A DNA stretch of 58,558 nucleotides from Endomicrobiaceae bacterium (lineage in GTDB: Bacteria > Elusimicrobiota > Endomicrobiia > Endomicrobiales > Endomicrobiaceae). The number at the start of each line of letters is the position of its first letter. Within the stretch, counting starts at the first letter, position 1. Below are positions 16,682 through 25,612 of this stretch, piece after piece. A program made the position numbers and the translations under genes. Location: NCBI GenBank assembly GCA_028690485.1, contig JAQVBD010000004.1, positions 1 through 58,558 of the forward strand. The letters run 5' to 3'. The notes under the pieces were generated by a model. That model saw nothing but the letters and a program-made list of their open reading frames with translations. It ran no database searches and was not told where the DNA came from.

Positions 16682-17962
16682 TTAATCTTCTATTCTTACT
16701 TTAACAGTCTTTGCTTTTGTTATGGAAAGTTTATCAATTTCTTTTAAAGCATTTTCAATTTGTTCGCTGAGAGCTCTATGAGTTGTGATAATAATAGAAA
16801 CCTTTTTATCTCTATTTCTATCGTTTTGATATAAACTTGCAATTGATACACCATAACTTCCTAAAATACCTGATATTTTTGAAAGTACACCAGGTTTATC
16901 AACAACAGTAAATCTTAAATAATAATCGCTTTTACTTTGTCCGTGCGATAAAAATTTAATACTTTTATTTTTTGAATATATAACATTCTGAACTTGTCCT
17001 GCAATTCCATTTGAAACAAATTTTGATAAATCTATAATATCAGAAACAACAGCTGCGGCAGCAGGCAGTTGTCCTGCTCCTTTGCCATAAAAAACAACAT
17101 CATCACAAGCATCGCCTGTAATCATAACAGCATTATATTCATTATGTACATTAGCAAAAAAATGATGATGGTCAATTAAACAAGGTTCTACCCAAAGATC
17201 AATCCCTTTGTCTGTTTTTATAGCAGAACCAATAAGTTTGAATACATATCCGAAATCACTTGTTATTTTTACATCTTCAATATCTAATTGATCAATACCT
17301 TTTACTCTTATATCACTAACTTTTATCCAACTCCCCCAAGCAATAGAAGACAAAATTGCAAGTTTGTTAGCTGTATCCAAACCTTTTACATCGGATGTCG
17401 GATTTGCTTCTGCAAAACCGGATTTTTGAGCATCTTTTAAAGCATCATCGTATGACATTGCTTCGTTAGTCATTTTGCTCAAAATAAAGTTAGTAGTACC
17501 ATTTAAAATCCCTGTAATTTTTTTAATTTCATTACCTGCAAGACCTTCATTTAAACCTTGGATAACAGGGATAACTCCACCGACAGAAGCTTCAAAATAT
17601 ACCATCTTTTTTTTGCTTTGAGCTAATGAAAATATTTCATCCCAATATTTTGCAAGAACAGCTTTATTTGCAGTAACTACATTTTTACCATTTTTTAATG
17701 CTTCTGTTATAACAGTTCTGGCAGGTTCATATCCGCCGATTAATTCAACAATAATATCAATGGATGGATCTTTTATTACATCCATATAATTTTTTACGTA
17801 TAATTCTGTTTTGTCTATAGGATGTATATCACATATAGACTTAATCTTAATAGAAACTCCGGATTTTCTGAATACTATTAATTTGTTTTTATCAAGAATT
17901 TTTACAACACCTTTTCCAACAGTTCCATAACCAATAAGACCAATGTTTAAAGTTTTATTCAT
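16682..17962 (-). CDS. hom: Homoserine dehydrogenase
   Basis: Reduces aspartate semialdehyde to homoserine, the branch point to threonine and methionine. At 426 residues it has the standard monofunctional layout: Rossmann domain with GLIGYGTVGKGVV, catalytic domain with the hallmark GILNGTTNFILSKM, the ANPTSDVKGLDTANKLAIL segment and GAGQLPAAAAVVSDI, and a C-terminal ACT domain (YLRFTVVDKPGVLSKISGIL) that usually gives feedback inhibition by threonine. It follows the aminotransferase gene by 6 bp. Confidence 0.95.
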   Translation of the reverse strand: MNKTLNIGLIGYGTVGKGVVKILDKNKLIVFRKSGVSIKIKSICDIHPIDKTELYVKNYMDVIKDPSIDIIVELIGGYEPARTVITEALKNGKNVVTANKAVLAKYWDEIFSLAQSKKKMVYFEASVGGVIPVIQGLNEGLAGNEIKKITGILNGTTNFILSKMTNEAMSYDDALKDAQKSGFAEANPTSDVKGLDTANKLAILSSIAWGSWIKVSDIRVKGIDQLDIEDVKITSDFGYVFKLIGSAIKTDKGIDLWVEPCLIDHHHFFANVHNEYNAVMITGDACDDVVFYGKGAGQLPAAAAVVSDIIDLSKFVSNGIAGQVQNVIYSKNKSIKFLSHGQSKSDYYLRFTVVDKPGVLSKISGILGSYGVSIASLYQNDRNRDKKVSIIITTHRALSEQIENALKEIDKLSITKAKTVKVRIED

Positions 17963-17968
17963 AAAGCA

Positions 17969-19159
17969 TTATCCATTTTTTGTAAAATTTTTTAATCTTA
18001 GCAATGCATCATGAAATCTTTTATCATGAGTTACTAAAGATATTCTTATGTATCCTTCCCCATTTTGTCCGAATCCGACACCAGGGGAAACTACAACACC
18101 TGTTTCTTTAAGTAGTCTTTCTGCGACAGATAAAGAACCTTCTTTCTTTAATTTTTCTGGAAGACTTGCCCAAACATACATAGTGCCTTGGGTGTATCTG
18201 GTTTTCCATCCTATTTTATTTAATCCTTCAACCATTTTTATCATTCTTTTTTCATATATTACAGCCTGTTCTTTTACGCACTGCTGTGAACCGTTTAAAG
18301 CTGCTACAGCTGCAAGTTGTATAAAAGTAGGAACTCCATAATCTAAAAATGATTTGAATTTTTCTAATGGATAAAGAAGTTGCTTTGCTCCACAAACCCA
18401 ACCTACTCTCCATCCGGCCATATTAAATGTTTTTGAAAAAGAGTGAAACTCTAAAGCGACATCTTTAGCTCCGGAAAATTCAAAAATAGAAGTACATACT
18501 GTATCTCCGAAAGTTAATTCAGAATAAGCATTATCAGAAACCAATAGAATATTATATTTTTTGCAAAACTTTATTGCATCTTTCCAAAAATTAGGATCTA
18601 AAGCAAATGCTGCTGTTGGATTATTAGGATAATTCAATAACATAATTTTTGCTTTCTTTGCAATTTTTTCAGGTATTTTAGTAAAGTCAGGCAAGAAGTC
18701 ATTTTGTTCGAGCAGTGGCATAGAATGAACTTTTCCTCCTGCAAGAATAACGCCGTTGAAATGTACAGGATATGCAGGATCGCATACTAAAACATAATCA
18801 CCGGGATTAAGATATGCCATACATAAATGGGCAATACCTTCTTTAGAACCTATAAGAGTAAGAATTTCTGAATTGAAATCTAAATCGACACCAAATCTTC
18901 TTCCCATCCATTCAGCAACTGCTTTTCTGAATTTAGGCATACCTTTGGCTTGAGGATATCTGTGTGTTTTAGTGTGATGTTTTACAGTATCACATAAACA
19001 ATCAACTATATGTGATGGAGTAGGTGTATCAGGATTACCCATGCTTAAATCTATAACATCTAGTTTTTTTGCATAAGCTTCAAGCTTCAATTGATTTATT
19101 CTTGTAAATAAATATGGTGGTAAAGAATCCAATTTAACTGATGGTTTTAATTTTATCAT
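17969..19159 (-). CDS. PLP-dependent class I/II aminotransferase (AlaC / LL-DAP aminotransferase-like)
   Basis: A 396-residue fold-type I aminotransferase. The substrate loop VIDLSMGNPDTPTP, the NYPNNPTAAF segment, VSDNAYSEL, the PLP-lysine motif SFSKTFNMAGWRVGW and the C-terminal YIRISLV are all present. The N-terminal sequence is closest to the AlaC group (alanine-forming), often labelled LL-diaminopimelate aminotransferase; specificity is uncertain. Its position between hup and hom, with a 6-bp gap to hom, suggests aspartate-family amino acid metabolism. It begins 1 bp after the hup stop codon, so translation is probably coupled. Confidence 0.88.
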   Translation of the reverse strand: MIKLKPSVKLDSLPPYLFTRINQLKLEAYAKKLDVIDLSMGNPDTPTPSHIVDCLCDTVKHHTKTHRYPQAKGMPKFRKAVAEWMGRRFGVDLDFNSEILTLIGSKEGIAHLCMAYLNPGDYVLVCDPAYPVHFNGVILAGGKVHSMPLLEQNDFLPDFTKIPEKIAKKAKIMLLNYPNNPTAAFALDPNFWKDAIKFCKKYNILLVSDNAYSELTFGDTVCTSIFEFSGAKDVALEFHSFSKTFNMAGWRVGWVCGAKQLLYPLEKFKSFLDYGVPTFIQLAAVAALNGSQQCVKEQAVIYEKRMIKMVEGLNKIGWKTRYTQGTMYVWASLPEKLKKEGSLSVAERLLKETGVVVSPGVGFGQNGEGYIRISLVTHDKRFHDALLRLKNFTKNG

Positions 19160-19160
19160 T

Positions 19161-19433
19161 TTATTGTATAAGTTTTCTCAGTGTTGTTGTTGGTTTAAAA
19201 GAAACTTTTTTTCCGGCAGGCACAGGAACAATTGTCCCTGTCTTCGGATTCCTTCCTTGTCTAGCTTTTCTGTTTTTTGTTCTAAAAGAACCAAGCCCTG
19301 AAAGAGAAACTATTTCACCTTTTTTAAGATTATCTTGTATAACTTTTACAAGAGCTTTTATAGCTACATTTGCATCTGTTTGTGTAAGCCCAGAATAATC
19401 AGCAACCTGTTTAACAACATCAGGTTTTTTCAT
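19161..19433 (-). CDS. hup: HU-family DNA-binding protein
   Basis: A 90-residue nucleoid protein, exactly the usual HU length. The dimer core (KKPDVVKQVADYSGLTQTDANVAIKALVKVI), the FGSF-like LSGLGSFRTKNRKARQGRNP and the DNA-intercalating arm with GTIVPVPAGKKVSF are conserved. I place the start at the ATG at 19433: a perfect GGAGG is 5 bases upstream, whereas a further in-frame codon 12 bp out would swallow that site. It has its own promoter and is followed at once by the aminotransferase gene. Confidence 0.94.
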   Translation of the reverse strand: MKKPDVVKQVADYSGLTQTDANVAIKALVKVIQDNLKKGEIVSLSGLGSFRTKNRKARQGRNPKTGTIVPVPAGKKVSFKPTTTLRKLIQ

Positions 19434-19480
19434 GCAATCCTCCAAAATACAAACTGCTTATCAGACAATCAATTATCAAA

Positions 19481-19509
19481 AATATATTAAAAATCAATTA
19501 AAAAGTCAA
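19481..19509 (-). promoter_or_regulatory. Promoter of the hup operon
   Basis: On the minus strand TTGACT (complement of 19504-19509) and TATATT (complement of 19481-19486) are separated by exactly 17 bp, a near-consensus housekeeping promoter. It gives a leader of about 40 bases before the hup start. Confidence 0.7.
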
Positions 19510-19531
19510 TTAGATTAATAAATATAATTTA

Positions 19532-21361
19532 TTAATCTTCCATTGATTCATTTTTTGAAAATCTTTTTCTTTCAAGAGAATTTAAAATTTTCTTTCTTAA
19601 TCTTATTGAGATAGGAGTAATTTCAGCGAGTTCATCAGGAGCAATATATTCAACTGCTTGTTCCAAACTCATCACTTTATGAGGTATTAATGTTAAAGCT
19701 TCATCAGAAGCTTTACTTCTCATATTGCTTAATTTTTTAGGTTTACATGGATTAACAACTAAATCTCTTTCTCTTGAATTTTGTCCTATAATCATACCTT
19801 CATAAACTTCTACCGGTGCTCCGACAAACATTTGTCCGCTGATTTGTAAATTATGTAAAGCATAGGCAGTTGTTTTTCCATAAGCCATAGCGATAAAAAC
19901 ACCATTTTGTCTCAAAGCAGATACTGCTACTTTTGGGTAATATCCATAAAAACTATGATGCATTATTCCTTTGCCTCTGGTTGCTGTTAAAAATTCATTT
20001 TTAAATCCAATTAAAGCTCTTGATGGTACGACATATTCAAGTCGCAAATCATCTGTTCCTTCGCTTACCATATTTTCAAGTCTTGCGCTTCGTTTACCTA
20101 TTAATTCAAAAATCTCACCTTGATTTTCAGAACTTATATCCAAAATAAGATATTCCATTGGTTCAAGAATCTGTCCATTTTCTTCTTTAAAAATAACTTC
20201 AGGAGATGATACTGCTAATTCAAAACCTTCTCTTCTCATAGTTTCAATAAGAATTGTTAAATGCAGTTCTCCTCTTCCGGAAACTTTAAATCTGCCCTCA
20301 CCTTCAAGTTGTTCAACTTTTAAGCCGACATTTGTTTGAGCTTCTTTTTCAAGTCTTGCTTTTAAATGTCTGCTGGTCAAGAATTTTCCTTCTTTACCGG
20401 CAAAAGGAGAATCGTTTACAAAAAAATCCATAGATATTGTAGGTTCATCAATTACAAGAGGGGCAAGAGGTAAAGGGTTGTCCATTTGACAAATAGTATC
20501 CCCTACTTTTAATCCTTCAAGACCGGCAATTGATATGATATCTCCTGCTAAAGCTTCATCAACTTCCACTTTTGACAATCCTAAAAATTTTTCTATCTTT
20601 ACAGCCTTAGTATTTTTCATTCCGTCTTGATTAACAAGTAAAATAGATTGACCTTTTTTTATTGTTCCGTTTAAAATTCTTCCGATACCTACATGTCCTA
20701 AAAAATTATTGTAAGCTATCATTGTAATCTGCATTTGCAGAGGTTTTTTTATATCTGCTACCGGCGCAGGAACATATTTTACTATACCGTCAAGCAAAGG
20801 TGATATGTCTACACCCTTTTTATCTATTTTTTTGCTGGCCCAACCTTCTCTTCCGGATGCATAAAATATTGGAAAATCAAGTTGTTCATCATTTGCACCA
20901 AGTTTCATAAATAATTCAAAAACATTATCTATAACCGTGCTAGGATCCGCATTTGCTCTATCCATTTTATTTATAACAACTATAGGTTTAAGTCCAAGAG
21001 ACAAAGCTTTTCTTAAAACAAATCTTGTTTGTGGCATTGGACCATCGACAGCATCAACCATCAAAATTGCACCATCAACCATCTTTAACACTCTTTCAAC
21101 TTCGCTTCCGAAATCAGCATGCCCGGGAGTATCAACAATATTTATCGTGCAGTCTTTATGTATGATAGATGTACATTTTGCAAGAATTGTTATACCTCTT
21201 TCTCGTTCAAGAGGATTGGAGTCTAAAACCATATCTTGAGCTTCATCTTGTTTAACATTAAATTGTCCGCCTAACTTCAACATTGAATCAATTATTGTTG
21301 TTTTACCGTGGTCAACATGGGCAATAATTGCAACATTTCTAACATCATTTCTTTTTGTCAT
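19532..21361 (-). CDS. typA: Ribosome-associated GTPase TypA/BipA
   Basis: A 609-residue translational GTPase of EF-G type that acts in 50S assembly and stress or low-temperature growth. G1 AHVDHGKTT (14-22), the switch RERGITIL, G3 DTPGHADFG, G4 NKMDR and the TypA-specific C-terminal domain (SRALIGFKNEFLTATRGKGIMHHSFYGY in two stretches) are intact, and the length matches the family. An AT-rich hairpin (19513-19537) overlaps its stop codon, and a separate promoter drives hup, so it is probably transcribed mainly alone. Confidence 0.96.
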   Translation of the reverse strand: MTKRNDVRNVAIIAHVDHGKTTIIDSMLKLGGQFNVKQDEAQDMVLDSNPLERERGITILAKCTSIIHKDCTINIVDTPGHADFGSEVERVLKMVDGAILMVDAVDGPMPQTRFVLRKALSLGLKPIVVINKMDRANADPSTVIDNVFELFMKLGANDEQLDFPIFYASGREGWASKKIDKKGVDISPLLDGIVKYVPAPVADIKKPLQMQITMIAYNNFLGHVGIGRILNGTIKKGQSILLVNQDGMKNTKAVKIEKFLGLSKVEVDEALAGDIISIAGLEGLKVGDTICQMDNPLPLAPLVIDEPTISMDFFVNDSPFAGKEGKFLTSRHLKARLEKEAQTNVGLKVEQLEGEGRFKVSGRGELHLTILIETMRREGFELAVSSPEVIFKEENGQILEPMEYLILDISSENQGEIFELIGKRSARLENMVSEGTDDLRLEYVVPSRALIGFKNEFLTATRGKGIMHHSFYGYYPKVAVSALRQNGVFIAMAYGKTTAYALHNLQISGQMFVGAPVEVYEGMIIGQNSRERDLVVNPCKPKKLSNMRSKASDEALTLIPHKVMSLEQAVEYIAPDELAEITPISIRLRKKILNSLERKRFSKNESMED

Positions 21362-21519
21362 ATTCTAAAATTCCTTTGCAAAATAAAAATCCCTGACTAG
21401 TAAACACCAATCTGGGACAAACTAACACAGAATAAAACTAAAAGGTCTAGTCTATATAGTTTATTATTAAATATTATATAATAATAAAAACTTTTGTACA
21501 ACTAATTTGATTAATATGT
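21362..21519. other. AT-rich divergent intergenic region between typA and trpB2
   Basis: The gap between typA and trpB2 is 337 bp. This left part is A/T-rich with runs of TATATAAT-like sequence and must hold the typA promoter, but no single -35/-10 pair stands out. I find no RNA gene or small gene in it. The right part holds the trpB2 promoter and leader, listed separately. Confidence 0.5.
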
Positions 21520-21548
21520 TTGACAAATAACAATGTTTTATATATAAT
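21520..21548 (+). promoter_or_regulatory. Consensus promoter of the trpB2-pyruvate kinase operon
   Basis: TTGACA (21520-21525), a 17-bp spacer and TATAAT (21543-21548) form a perfect housekeeping promoter. Transcription should begin near 21555, leaving an unusually long leader of about 145 bases before trpB2. Confidence 0.85.
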
Positions 21549-21610
21549 AATCAAGATTTTTTATGGGATACAGGTATAGTAATAATCATTTCCAATATAG
21601 TTCAAAAAAA

Positions 21611-21690
21611 TCCTTAGAGTTTCGATGGTGTGCTTTTGTGTGTGCTCTTGGCATTTCATTGAAGTATTGTTTAATTTAAACTCTAAAGGA
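21611..21690 (+). promoter_or_regulatory. Leader hairpin able to mask the trpB2 ribosome binding site
   Basis: TTAGAGTTT (21614-21622) pairs perfectly with AAACTCTAA (21678-21686). The preceding TCC (21611-21613) can pair with GGA (21688-21690), the first bases of the GGAGAG ribosome site, across a one-base bulge. The loop is 55 bases. This is the geometry of a translational on/off switch, but the ligand or trigger is unknown. No T-box consensus and no Trp-codon run are present. Confidence 0.45.
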
Positions 21691-21698
21691 GAGTCATT

Positions 21699-23069
21699 AT
21701 GTCAAAAGAAAATAAGAAAATAATTTTAAGTGAACAGGATATCCCTAAACAATGGTATAATATACAAGCCGATTTGCCGGAACCATTGGAACCGGCTTTC
21801 AATATGAGGACAGGAAAAATTGCAACAAAAGAAGATTTGTGTGTAATATTTCCGGAAGAAATTGTTGAACAAGAAGTTAGTCAGCAAAGATGGATAGATA
21901 TACCTGAAGAAGTAAGAGATATTTATAAAATTTGGAGACCATCTCCTTTAATCAGGGCAAGAAATCTTGAAAAATTTCTTGATACACCTGCAAAAATATA
22001 CTTTAAAAATGAAGGTGTTAGTCCGTCAGGAAGTCATAAATCAAATTCTGCAGTAGCCCAAGCATATTACAACAAAAAAGCAGGTACTAAAAGAATTGCA
22101 ACTGAGACTGGCGCAGGGCAATGGGGCTCAGCTCTTGCTATGGCTTGCCAGATGTTTGGTATAGAATGTGTTATATATATGGTCAAAGTTTCATTTGAAC
22201 AAAAACCTTATAGAAAATCACTAATGCATGTTTATGGTGCAAATGTTTTTTCAAGTCCTTCTAATGAAACAGAAGTTGGCAGAAAAGTTTTAGCAAGTGA
22301 TCCTGATTGCAGGGGTTCACTAGGAATAGCGATTTCTGAAGCAATAGAAGATGTGTTAAATCATAAAAATGCTAAATATTCATTAGGAAGTGTTCTAAAT
22401 CATGTTGCATTGCATCAGACTGTAATAGGTCTTGAAGCAAAAAAACAGTTGGAAATGGTTGATGAATATCCTGATGTTGTCATTGCATGTTTAGGTGGCG
22501 GATCAAATTTCTCAGGGATAGCATTTCCTTTCTTAATGGATAAAATACAGGGAAGAAATCCAAATCTCAGAGCGATAGCCGTTGAACCTTCTGCATGTCC
22601 AAAACTTTCAAAAGGTGTTTATGCATATGATTACGGTGATAATTCAGGTTTTACTCCTGCATTTAAAATGTACACTTTAGGGCATACATTTATTCCTAGC
22701 GGGATACATGCCGGAGGACTTAGATATCATGGAGCATCGCCTTTAGTGTCTGCAATTGTGAAACATAAACTTGCCGAATCTGTTGTTGTCGGACAGAAAG
22801 AAGTTTTTGAAGCTGCTATAACATTTACAAAATGTGAAGGTATTTTACCGGCTCCGGAATCTGCACATGCTATCAGAACAGCAATAGATGAAGCATTAAA
22901 AGCAAAAAAAGAAGGTGTTTCAAAAACTATATTGTTTAATTTGTCGGGGCATGGTCATTTTGATTTATCTGCCTATGAACAATATCTTTCTGGACAAATA
23001 CAAGATTGTAATTATTCAGAAGAAGATGTAAAAAAAGCTTTAGAAGATTTACCTAAAGTAAATATTTAA
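21699..23069 (+). CDS. trpB: Tryptophan synthase beta-like protein, TrpB2 type
   Basis: A 456-residue PLP enzyme that joins indole and serine (or phosphoserine in some relatives) to make tryptophan. The PLP lysine is Lys114 in [11 protein letters not shown] and the phosphate loop is GGGSNF (266-271). The extended N-terminus ([19 protein letters not shown]) and length of about 450 mark the TrpB2 class, which usually lacks a TrpA partner; no trpA lies nearby. Indole salvage is therefore the likely role (inference). The SD GGAGAG is strong but can be masked by a leader hairpin. Pyruvate kinase follows after 14 bp. Confidence 0.9.
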   Translation: MSKENKKIILSEQDIPKQWYNIQADLPEPLEPAFNMRTGKIATKEDLCVIFPEEIVEQEVSQQRWIDIPEEVRDIYKIWRPSPLIRARNLEKFLDTPAKIYFKNEGVSPSGSHKSNSAVAQAYYNKKAGTKRIATETGAGQWGSALAMACQMFGIECVIYMVKVSFEQKPYRKSLMHVYGANVFSSPSNETEVGRKVLASDPDCRGSLGIAISEAIEDVLNHKNAKYSLGSVLNHVALHQTVIGLEAKKQLEMVDEYPDVVIACLGGGSNFSGIAFPFLMDKIQGRNPNLRAIAVEPSACPKLSKGVYAYDYGDNSGFTPAFKMYTLGHTFIPSGIHAGGLRYHGASPLVSAIVKHKLAESVVVGQKEVFEAAITFTKCEGILPAPESAHAIRTAIDEALKAKKEGVSKTILFNLSGHGHFDLSAYEQYLSGQIQDCNYSEEDVKKALEDLPKVNI

Positions 23070-23083
23070 TTAGGAGTTGTGTT

Positions 23084-24115
23084 TTGGCTAAAACAGGAAT
23101 TATTTGTACAATGGGACCTTCAACAAGGTCAGAAAAGATTATCAAAAATCTTTCGGATAGCGGTATGACAGTAGCAAGGCTTAATTTTTCTCACGGAACA
23201 TTTGAACAATATGAACAAGATATTGCTTTGATTCGAAATGTTAATAAAAAATATAAAAGAAATATTAAGATCCTCGGTGATTTGGAAGGTCACAGAATTA
23301 GAATAGGAAAATTGAAAGACGGGAAACCAATTGAACTTAAAAAAGATCAAAAATTAACACTTACAAACAAAAAAATTATAGGTGATAATAAGACAGTTTC
23401 CATAGATTATTCAGGACCAATATCTGATTTGAAAAAAGGGCTTTCTATTTTTATTGATGATGGAAATTTAAAACTTATTGTTTTGTCTGTTGCTAAAGAT
23501 TCAGTAGTTACAACAGTTGGGATGGATTATTTTTTAAAAGAGCACAAAGGTGTAAACATACCTGACGGCAAATTACATTTTCCGGAAATAGAAGAACATG
23601 ATAAAGCTCATATAGAATTTGCAATAAAAAACAAATTAGAATATATAGCAAATTCTTTTGTCAGAAATAAATCGGATATGAAAGTATTAAAAAAAGCTGT
23701 TGCAGAAGGGCATCCGACATGTAAACTTGTTGCAAAAATCGAAGATAGAGACGGTATAGATAATATTGCTTCTATTTTAGATGTTTGTGATGGTATAATG
23801 GTTGCTAGAGGTGATATGGGTATTTCTATTCCTCTTTGGACTGTTCCTGTCGTTCAAAAATATATTATAAAAAAATGTCGTGCTAGAAATAAATTTGTTA
23901 TTACAGCAACTCAGATGCTTGAAAGCATGGTAGAAGCACCGATACCTACAAGAGCAGAAGTAAGCGATGTTGCAAATGCTATTATAGATGGCAGCGATTT
24001 TGTTATGCTTTCGGCTGAAACAGCAGTCGGTAAATTCCCTGAAAAAGCTGTTGCCATGATGGGAAACATTATTAAGTTTACAGAGAAGAATATTTATCGT
24101 TTGCCTTTAGTATAA
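23084..24115 (+). CDS. pyk: Short pyruvate kinase lacking the C-terminal domain
   Basis: A 343-residue protein covering only the A and B domains of pyruvate kinase (PEP plus ADP to pyruvate plus ATP); typical enzymes have about 470. Catalytic residues are retained: Arg32 in RLNFSHG, the Lys and Glu of VAKIED, the Asp of VARGDMG and the Thr of ITATQMLESM. The potassium-site segment reads D-L-E-G-H-R-I-R-I (66-74) instead of D-T-K-G-P-E-I-R-T, the pattern of K+-independent enzymes. The start is a TTG with GGAG 7 bases upstream. A strong terminator directly after the stop shows the short length is genuine. PEP-using relatives of other function are not excluded. Confidence 0.85.
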   Translation: MAKTGIICTMGPSTRSEKIIKNLSDSGMTVARLNFSHGTFEQYEQDIALIRNVNKKYKRNIKILGDLEGHRIRIGKLKDGKPIELKKDQKLTLTNKKIIGDNKTVSIDYSGPISDLKKGLSIFIDDGNLKLIVLSVAKDSVVTTVGMDYFLKEHKGVNIPDGKLHFPEIEEHDKAHIEFAIKNKLEYIANSFVRNKSDMKVLKKAVAEGHPTCKLVAKIEDRDGIDNIASILDVCDGIMVARGDMGISIPLWTVPVVQKYIIKKCRARNKFVITATQMLESMVEAPIPTRAEVSDVANAIIDGSDFVMLSAETAVGKFPEKAVAMMGNIIKFTEKNIYRLPLV

Positions 24116-24127
24116 TTTAAAGAAAAT

Positions 24128-24178
24128 AAAAGCTGTTCATTGTATATGATTTTTTTATATTGTGAACAGCTTTTCTAT
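24128..24178 (+). terminator. Intrinsic terminator of the trpB2-pyk operon
   Basis: A 12-bp perfect stem, 24128-24139 with 24163-24174 (AAAAGCTGTTCA and its complement), with an AT-rich loop and a closing T-rich tail. It starts 13 bp after the pyk stop codon. Confidence 0.9.
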
Positions 24179-24195
24179 CTTCGGGACGGGAAAAT

Positions 24196-24906
24196 ATGCA
24201 AGAAATGTTATATTCTTTATTTGCAATGTTTTCTGCTTTGGTTGGAACTTTTTTGGTGTTAAAATTTACAGACTGGTCAAGAAAAAACTCAATACTTCTT
24301 ATAGGTTTTGCTGCCGGTGTAATGTTATCAATAGCATTTATTCATTTAATACCGGAAGCTGTTGAAAGTAATCCAAATTCTTTGATTTATGTGTTTTCTG
24401 GTTTTTTGTTTATGTATGCTATTCAACATTTCTTGTTTTTTCATCCATGTCATGATGAACACTGTCATGTGCATTTAGGTGCATTATCGACTTTTGGTTT
24501 AGCAATGCATTCATTCTTCGACGGAATTATAATCAGTATAGGTTTTGGTGTTAATTCTACAATAGGATTACTTACAACTCTTGCAATCATTTTACATAAA
24601 ATGCCAGATGGTATTACAATTACAGGTATTTTATTGCATTCCAATATGAAAACAAAAAAAATTATATCTTATTCTCTTTTAGTAGCTTTATTTACGCCTA
24701 TAGGGACTGCGTTGGGTTTAATATTTTTTAATTACATTTCTCAAGAAATAATGGGAATATTTTTAGCTTTTACAGCAGGAACTTTTATTTATTTGTCAGC
24801 TTCAGATTTAATCCCTGAAACACATAAAGCATCAAATAAAAAAGCAGGAATCTGTCTTTTTTTTGGTGTTATTTTAGTTGCTTTTGTTGGGCATTTACTG
24901 CATTAA
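24196..24906 (+). CDS. ZIP-family divalent metal transporter
   Basis: A 236-residue inner-membrane protein with about eight hydrophobic helices. The two metal-site helices carry HSFFDGIIISIGFG and ILHKMPDGITITG, the H-S-x-x-D-G and H-K-x-P-[DE]-G signatures of ZIP proteins, which import Zn2+, Fe2+ or Mn2+. A His/Cys-rich loop (HPCHDEHCHVH) lies between helices 3 and 4, a usual metal-sensing or relay segment. The start is an ATG after GACGGGA. A terminator precedes it, so it should have its own promoter. Confidence 0.92.
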   Translation: MQEMLYSLFAMFSALVGTFLVLKFTDWSRKNSILLIGFAAGVMLSIAFIHLIPEAVESNPNSLIYVFSGFLFMYAIQHFLFFHPCHDEHCHVHLGALSTFGLAMHSFFDGIIISIGFGVNSTIGLLTTLAIILHKMPDGITITGILLHSNMKTKKIISYSLLVALFTPIGTALGLIFFNYISQEIMGIFLAFTAGTFIYLSASDLIPETHKASNKKAGICLFFGVILVAFVGHLLH

Positions 24907-24919
24907 TCTGAAAAAAATA

Positions 24920-24946
24920 TTGAAAAAAATATAACAAAGTGATAAT
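24920..24946 (+). promoter_or_regulatory. Possible promoter of the CpXC gene
   Basis: TTGAAA (24920-24925) and GATAAT (24941-24946) with a short 15-bp spacer. Transcription would begin at or within a few bases of the ATG at 24956, and no ribosome site is present, so the mRNA may be leaderless. Confidence 0.35.
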
Positions 24947-24955
24947 ATTCTGATT

Positions 24956-25612
24956 ATGTCAATATCATCGAATTGTGAAATCATATGTGATTGTGGCGAA
25001 ACATTTGAAGCTGAGCTTTGGAAAGCAGTAAATGTTTCGGATAATCCGGAAATAAAAGAGTTGATTACATTGGGTGGATTCAATATTGTTTCTTGCCCAA
25101 AATGTAAACAAGTGTTTTATTGGGAACATTTTTTTGTTTATCAAGATATAGAAAATGAACTTATAGCATATGTCTATCCAAAGCAGTATGAAAAACAAGC
25201 TACCGAATATAGAAATCATATGGTAAAAGAATTTAAAGAAGTTGTTAAATCTATGGAAGAAATTATAAAAATTGATTTTGAACCAACTCTTTATTTTGGG
25301 ATTGAAGATTTAGTATCAACATTAAAAAGTGAAGAATATATAAAAGACGAAATTCAAATATTGAATTTTATTTCCAAGAGGATAGAGTTAGATTTGATTT
25401 TTCTTAAACCTTCTGTTGCACGAAATTTATGTGTAATAAACACAATTCCCAAAATTAAAAAATCCACCGGTGATATAAAAAAAGACATAATATCCGGATT
25501 GGAAATGTTGCTAAAATATAATCCTAATCTATCAGAATACGAAAAACTCCTTTCAAGAATAAAGAAAAATGTTTCATGTTTAGATGAAATATTAATGTAC
25601 AAAAAACAATAA
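24956..25612 (+). CDS. CpXC-domain protein
   Basis: A 218-residue soluble protein. Residues 5-75 match the CpXC family: two Cys pairs (C-D-C-G near residue 11 and S-C-P-K-C-K near 48) for a zinc site, with F-x-A-x-x-W-K-A-V-N, an N-P-E-I-K-E-L-I segment and a downstream F-V-Y-Q-D. The first pair is C-x-C rather than the usual C-x-x-C, with an extra Cys at 7. The rest is helical and charged. The family has no established function. It overlaps the next gene by one base (TAATG), so the pair is translationally coupled. Confidence 0.75.
   Translation: MSISSNCEIICDCGETFEAELWKAVNVSDNPEIKELITLGGFNIVSCPKCKQVFYWEHFFVYQDIENELIAYVYPKQYEKQATEYRNHMVKEFKEVVKSMEEIIKIDFEPTLYFGIEDLVSTLKSEEYIKDEIQILNFISKRIELDLIFLKPSVARNLCVINTIPKIKKSTGDIKKDIISGLEMLLKYNPNLSEYEKLLSRIKKNVSCLDEILMYKKQ

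Noticed and set aside
19513-19537. Hairpin GATTAATAAA/TTTATTAATC as typA terminator.
   Set aside because: All but two pairs are A/T, it overlaps the stop codon and the T-run is weak; not strong enough to call.
21563-21679. A 38-codon open frame in the trpB2 leader with one Trp codon, a possible attenuator peptide.
   Set aside because: No ribosome site before its ATG, only a single Trp codon, and no terminator-like fold after it. The hairpin over the trpB2 ribosome site is the better explanation of the leader.
21555-21698. T-box riboswitch before trpB2.
   Set aside because: No T-box consensus sequence, no intrinsic terminator between leader and gene, and the region is too short for a T-box.
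24162-24365. A 67-residue frame overlapping the start of the ZIP gene.
   Set aside because: It starts inside the terminator of the previous operon and runs out of frame through a clear ZIP-family gene.
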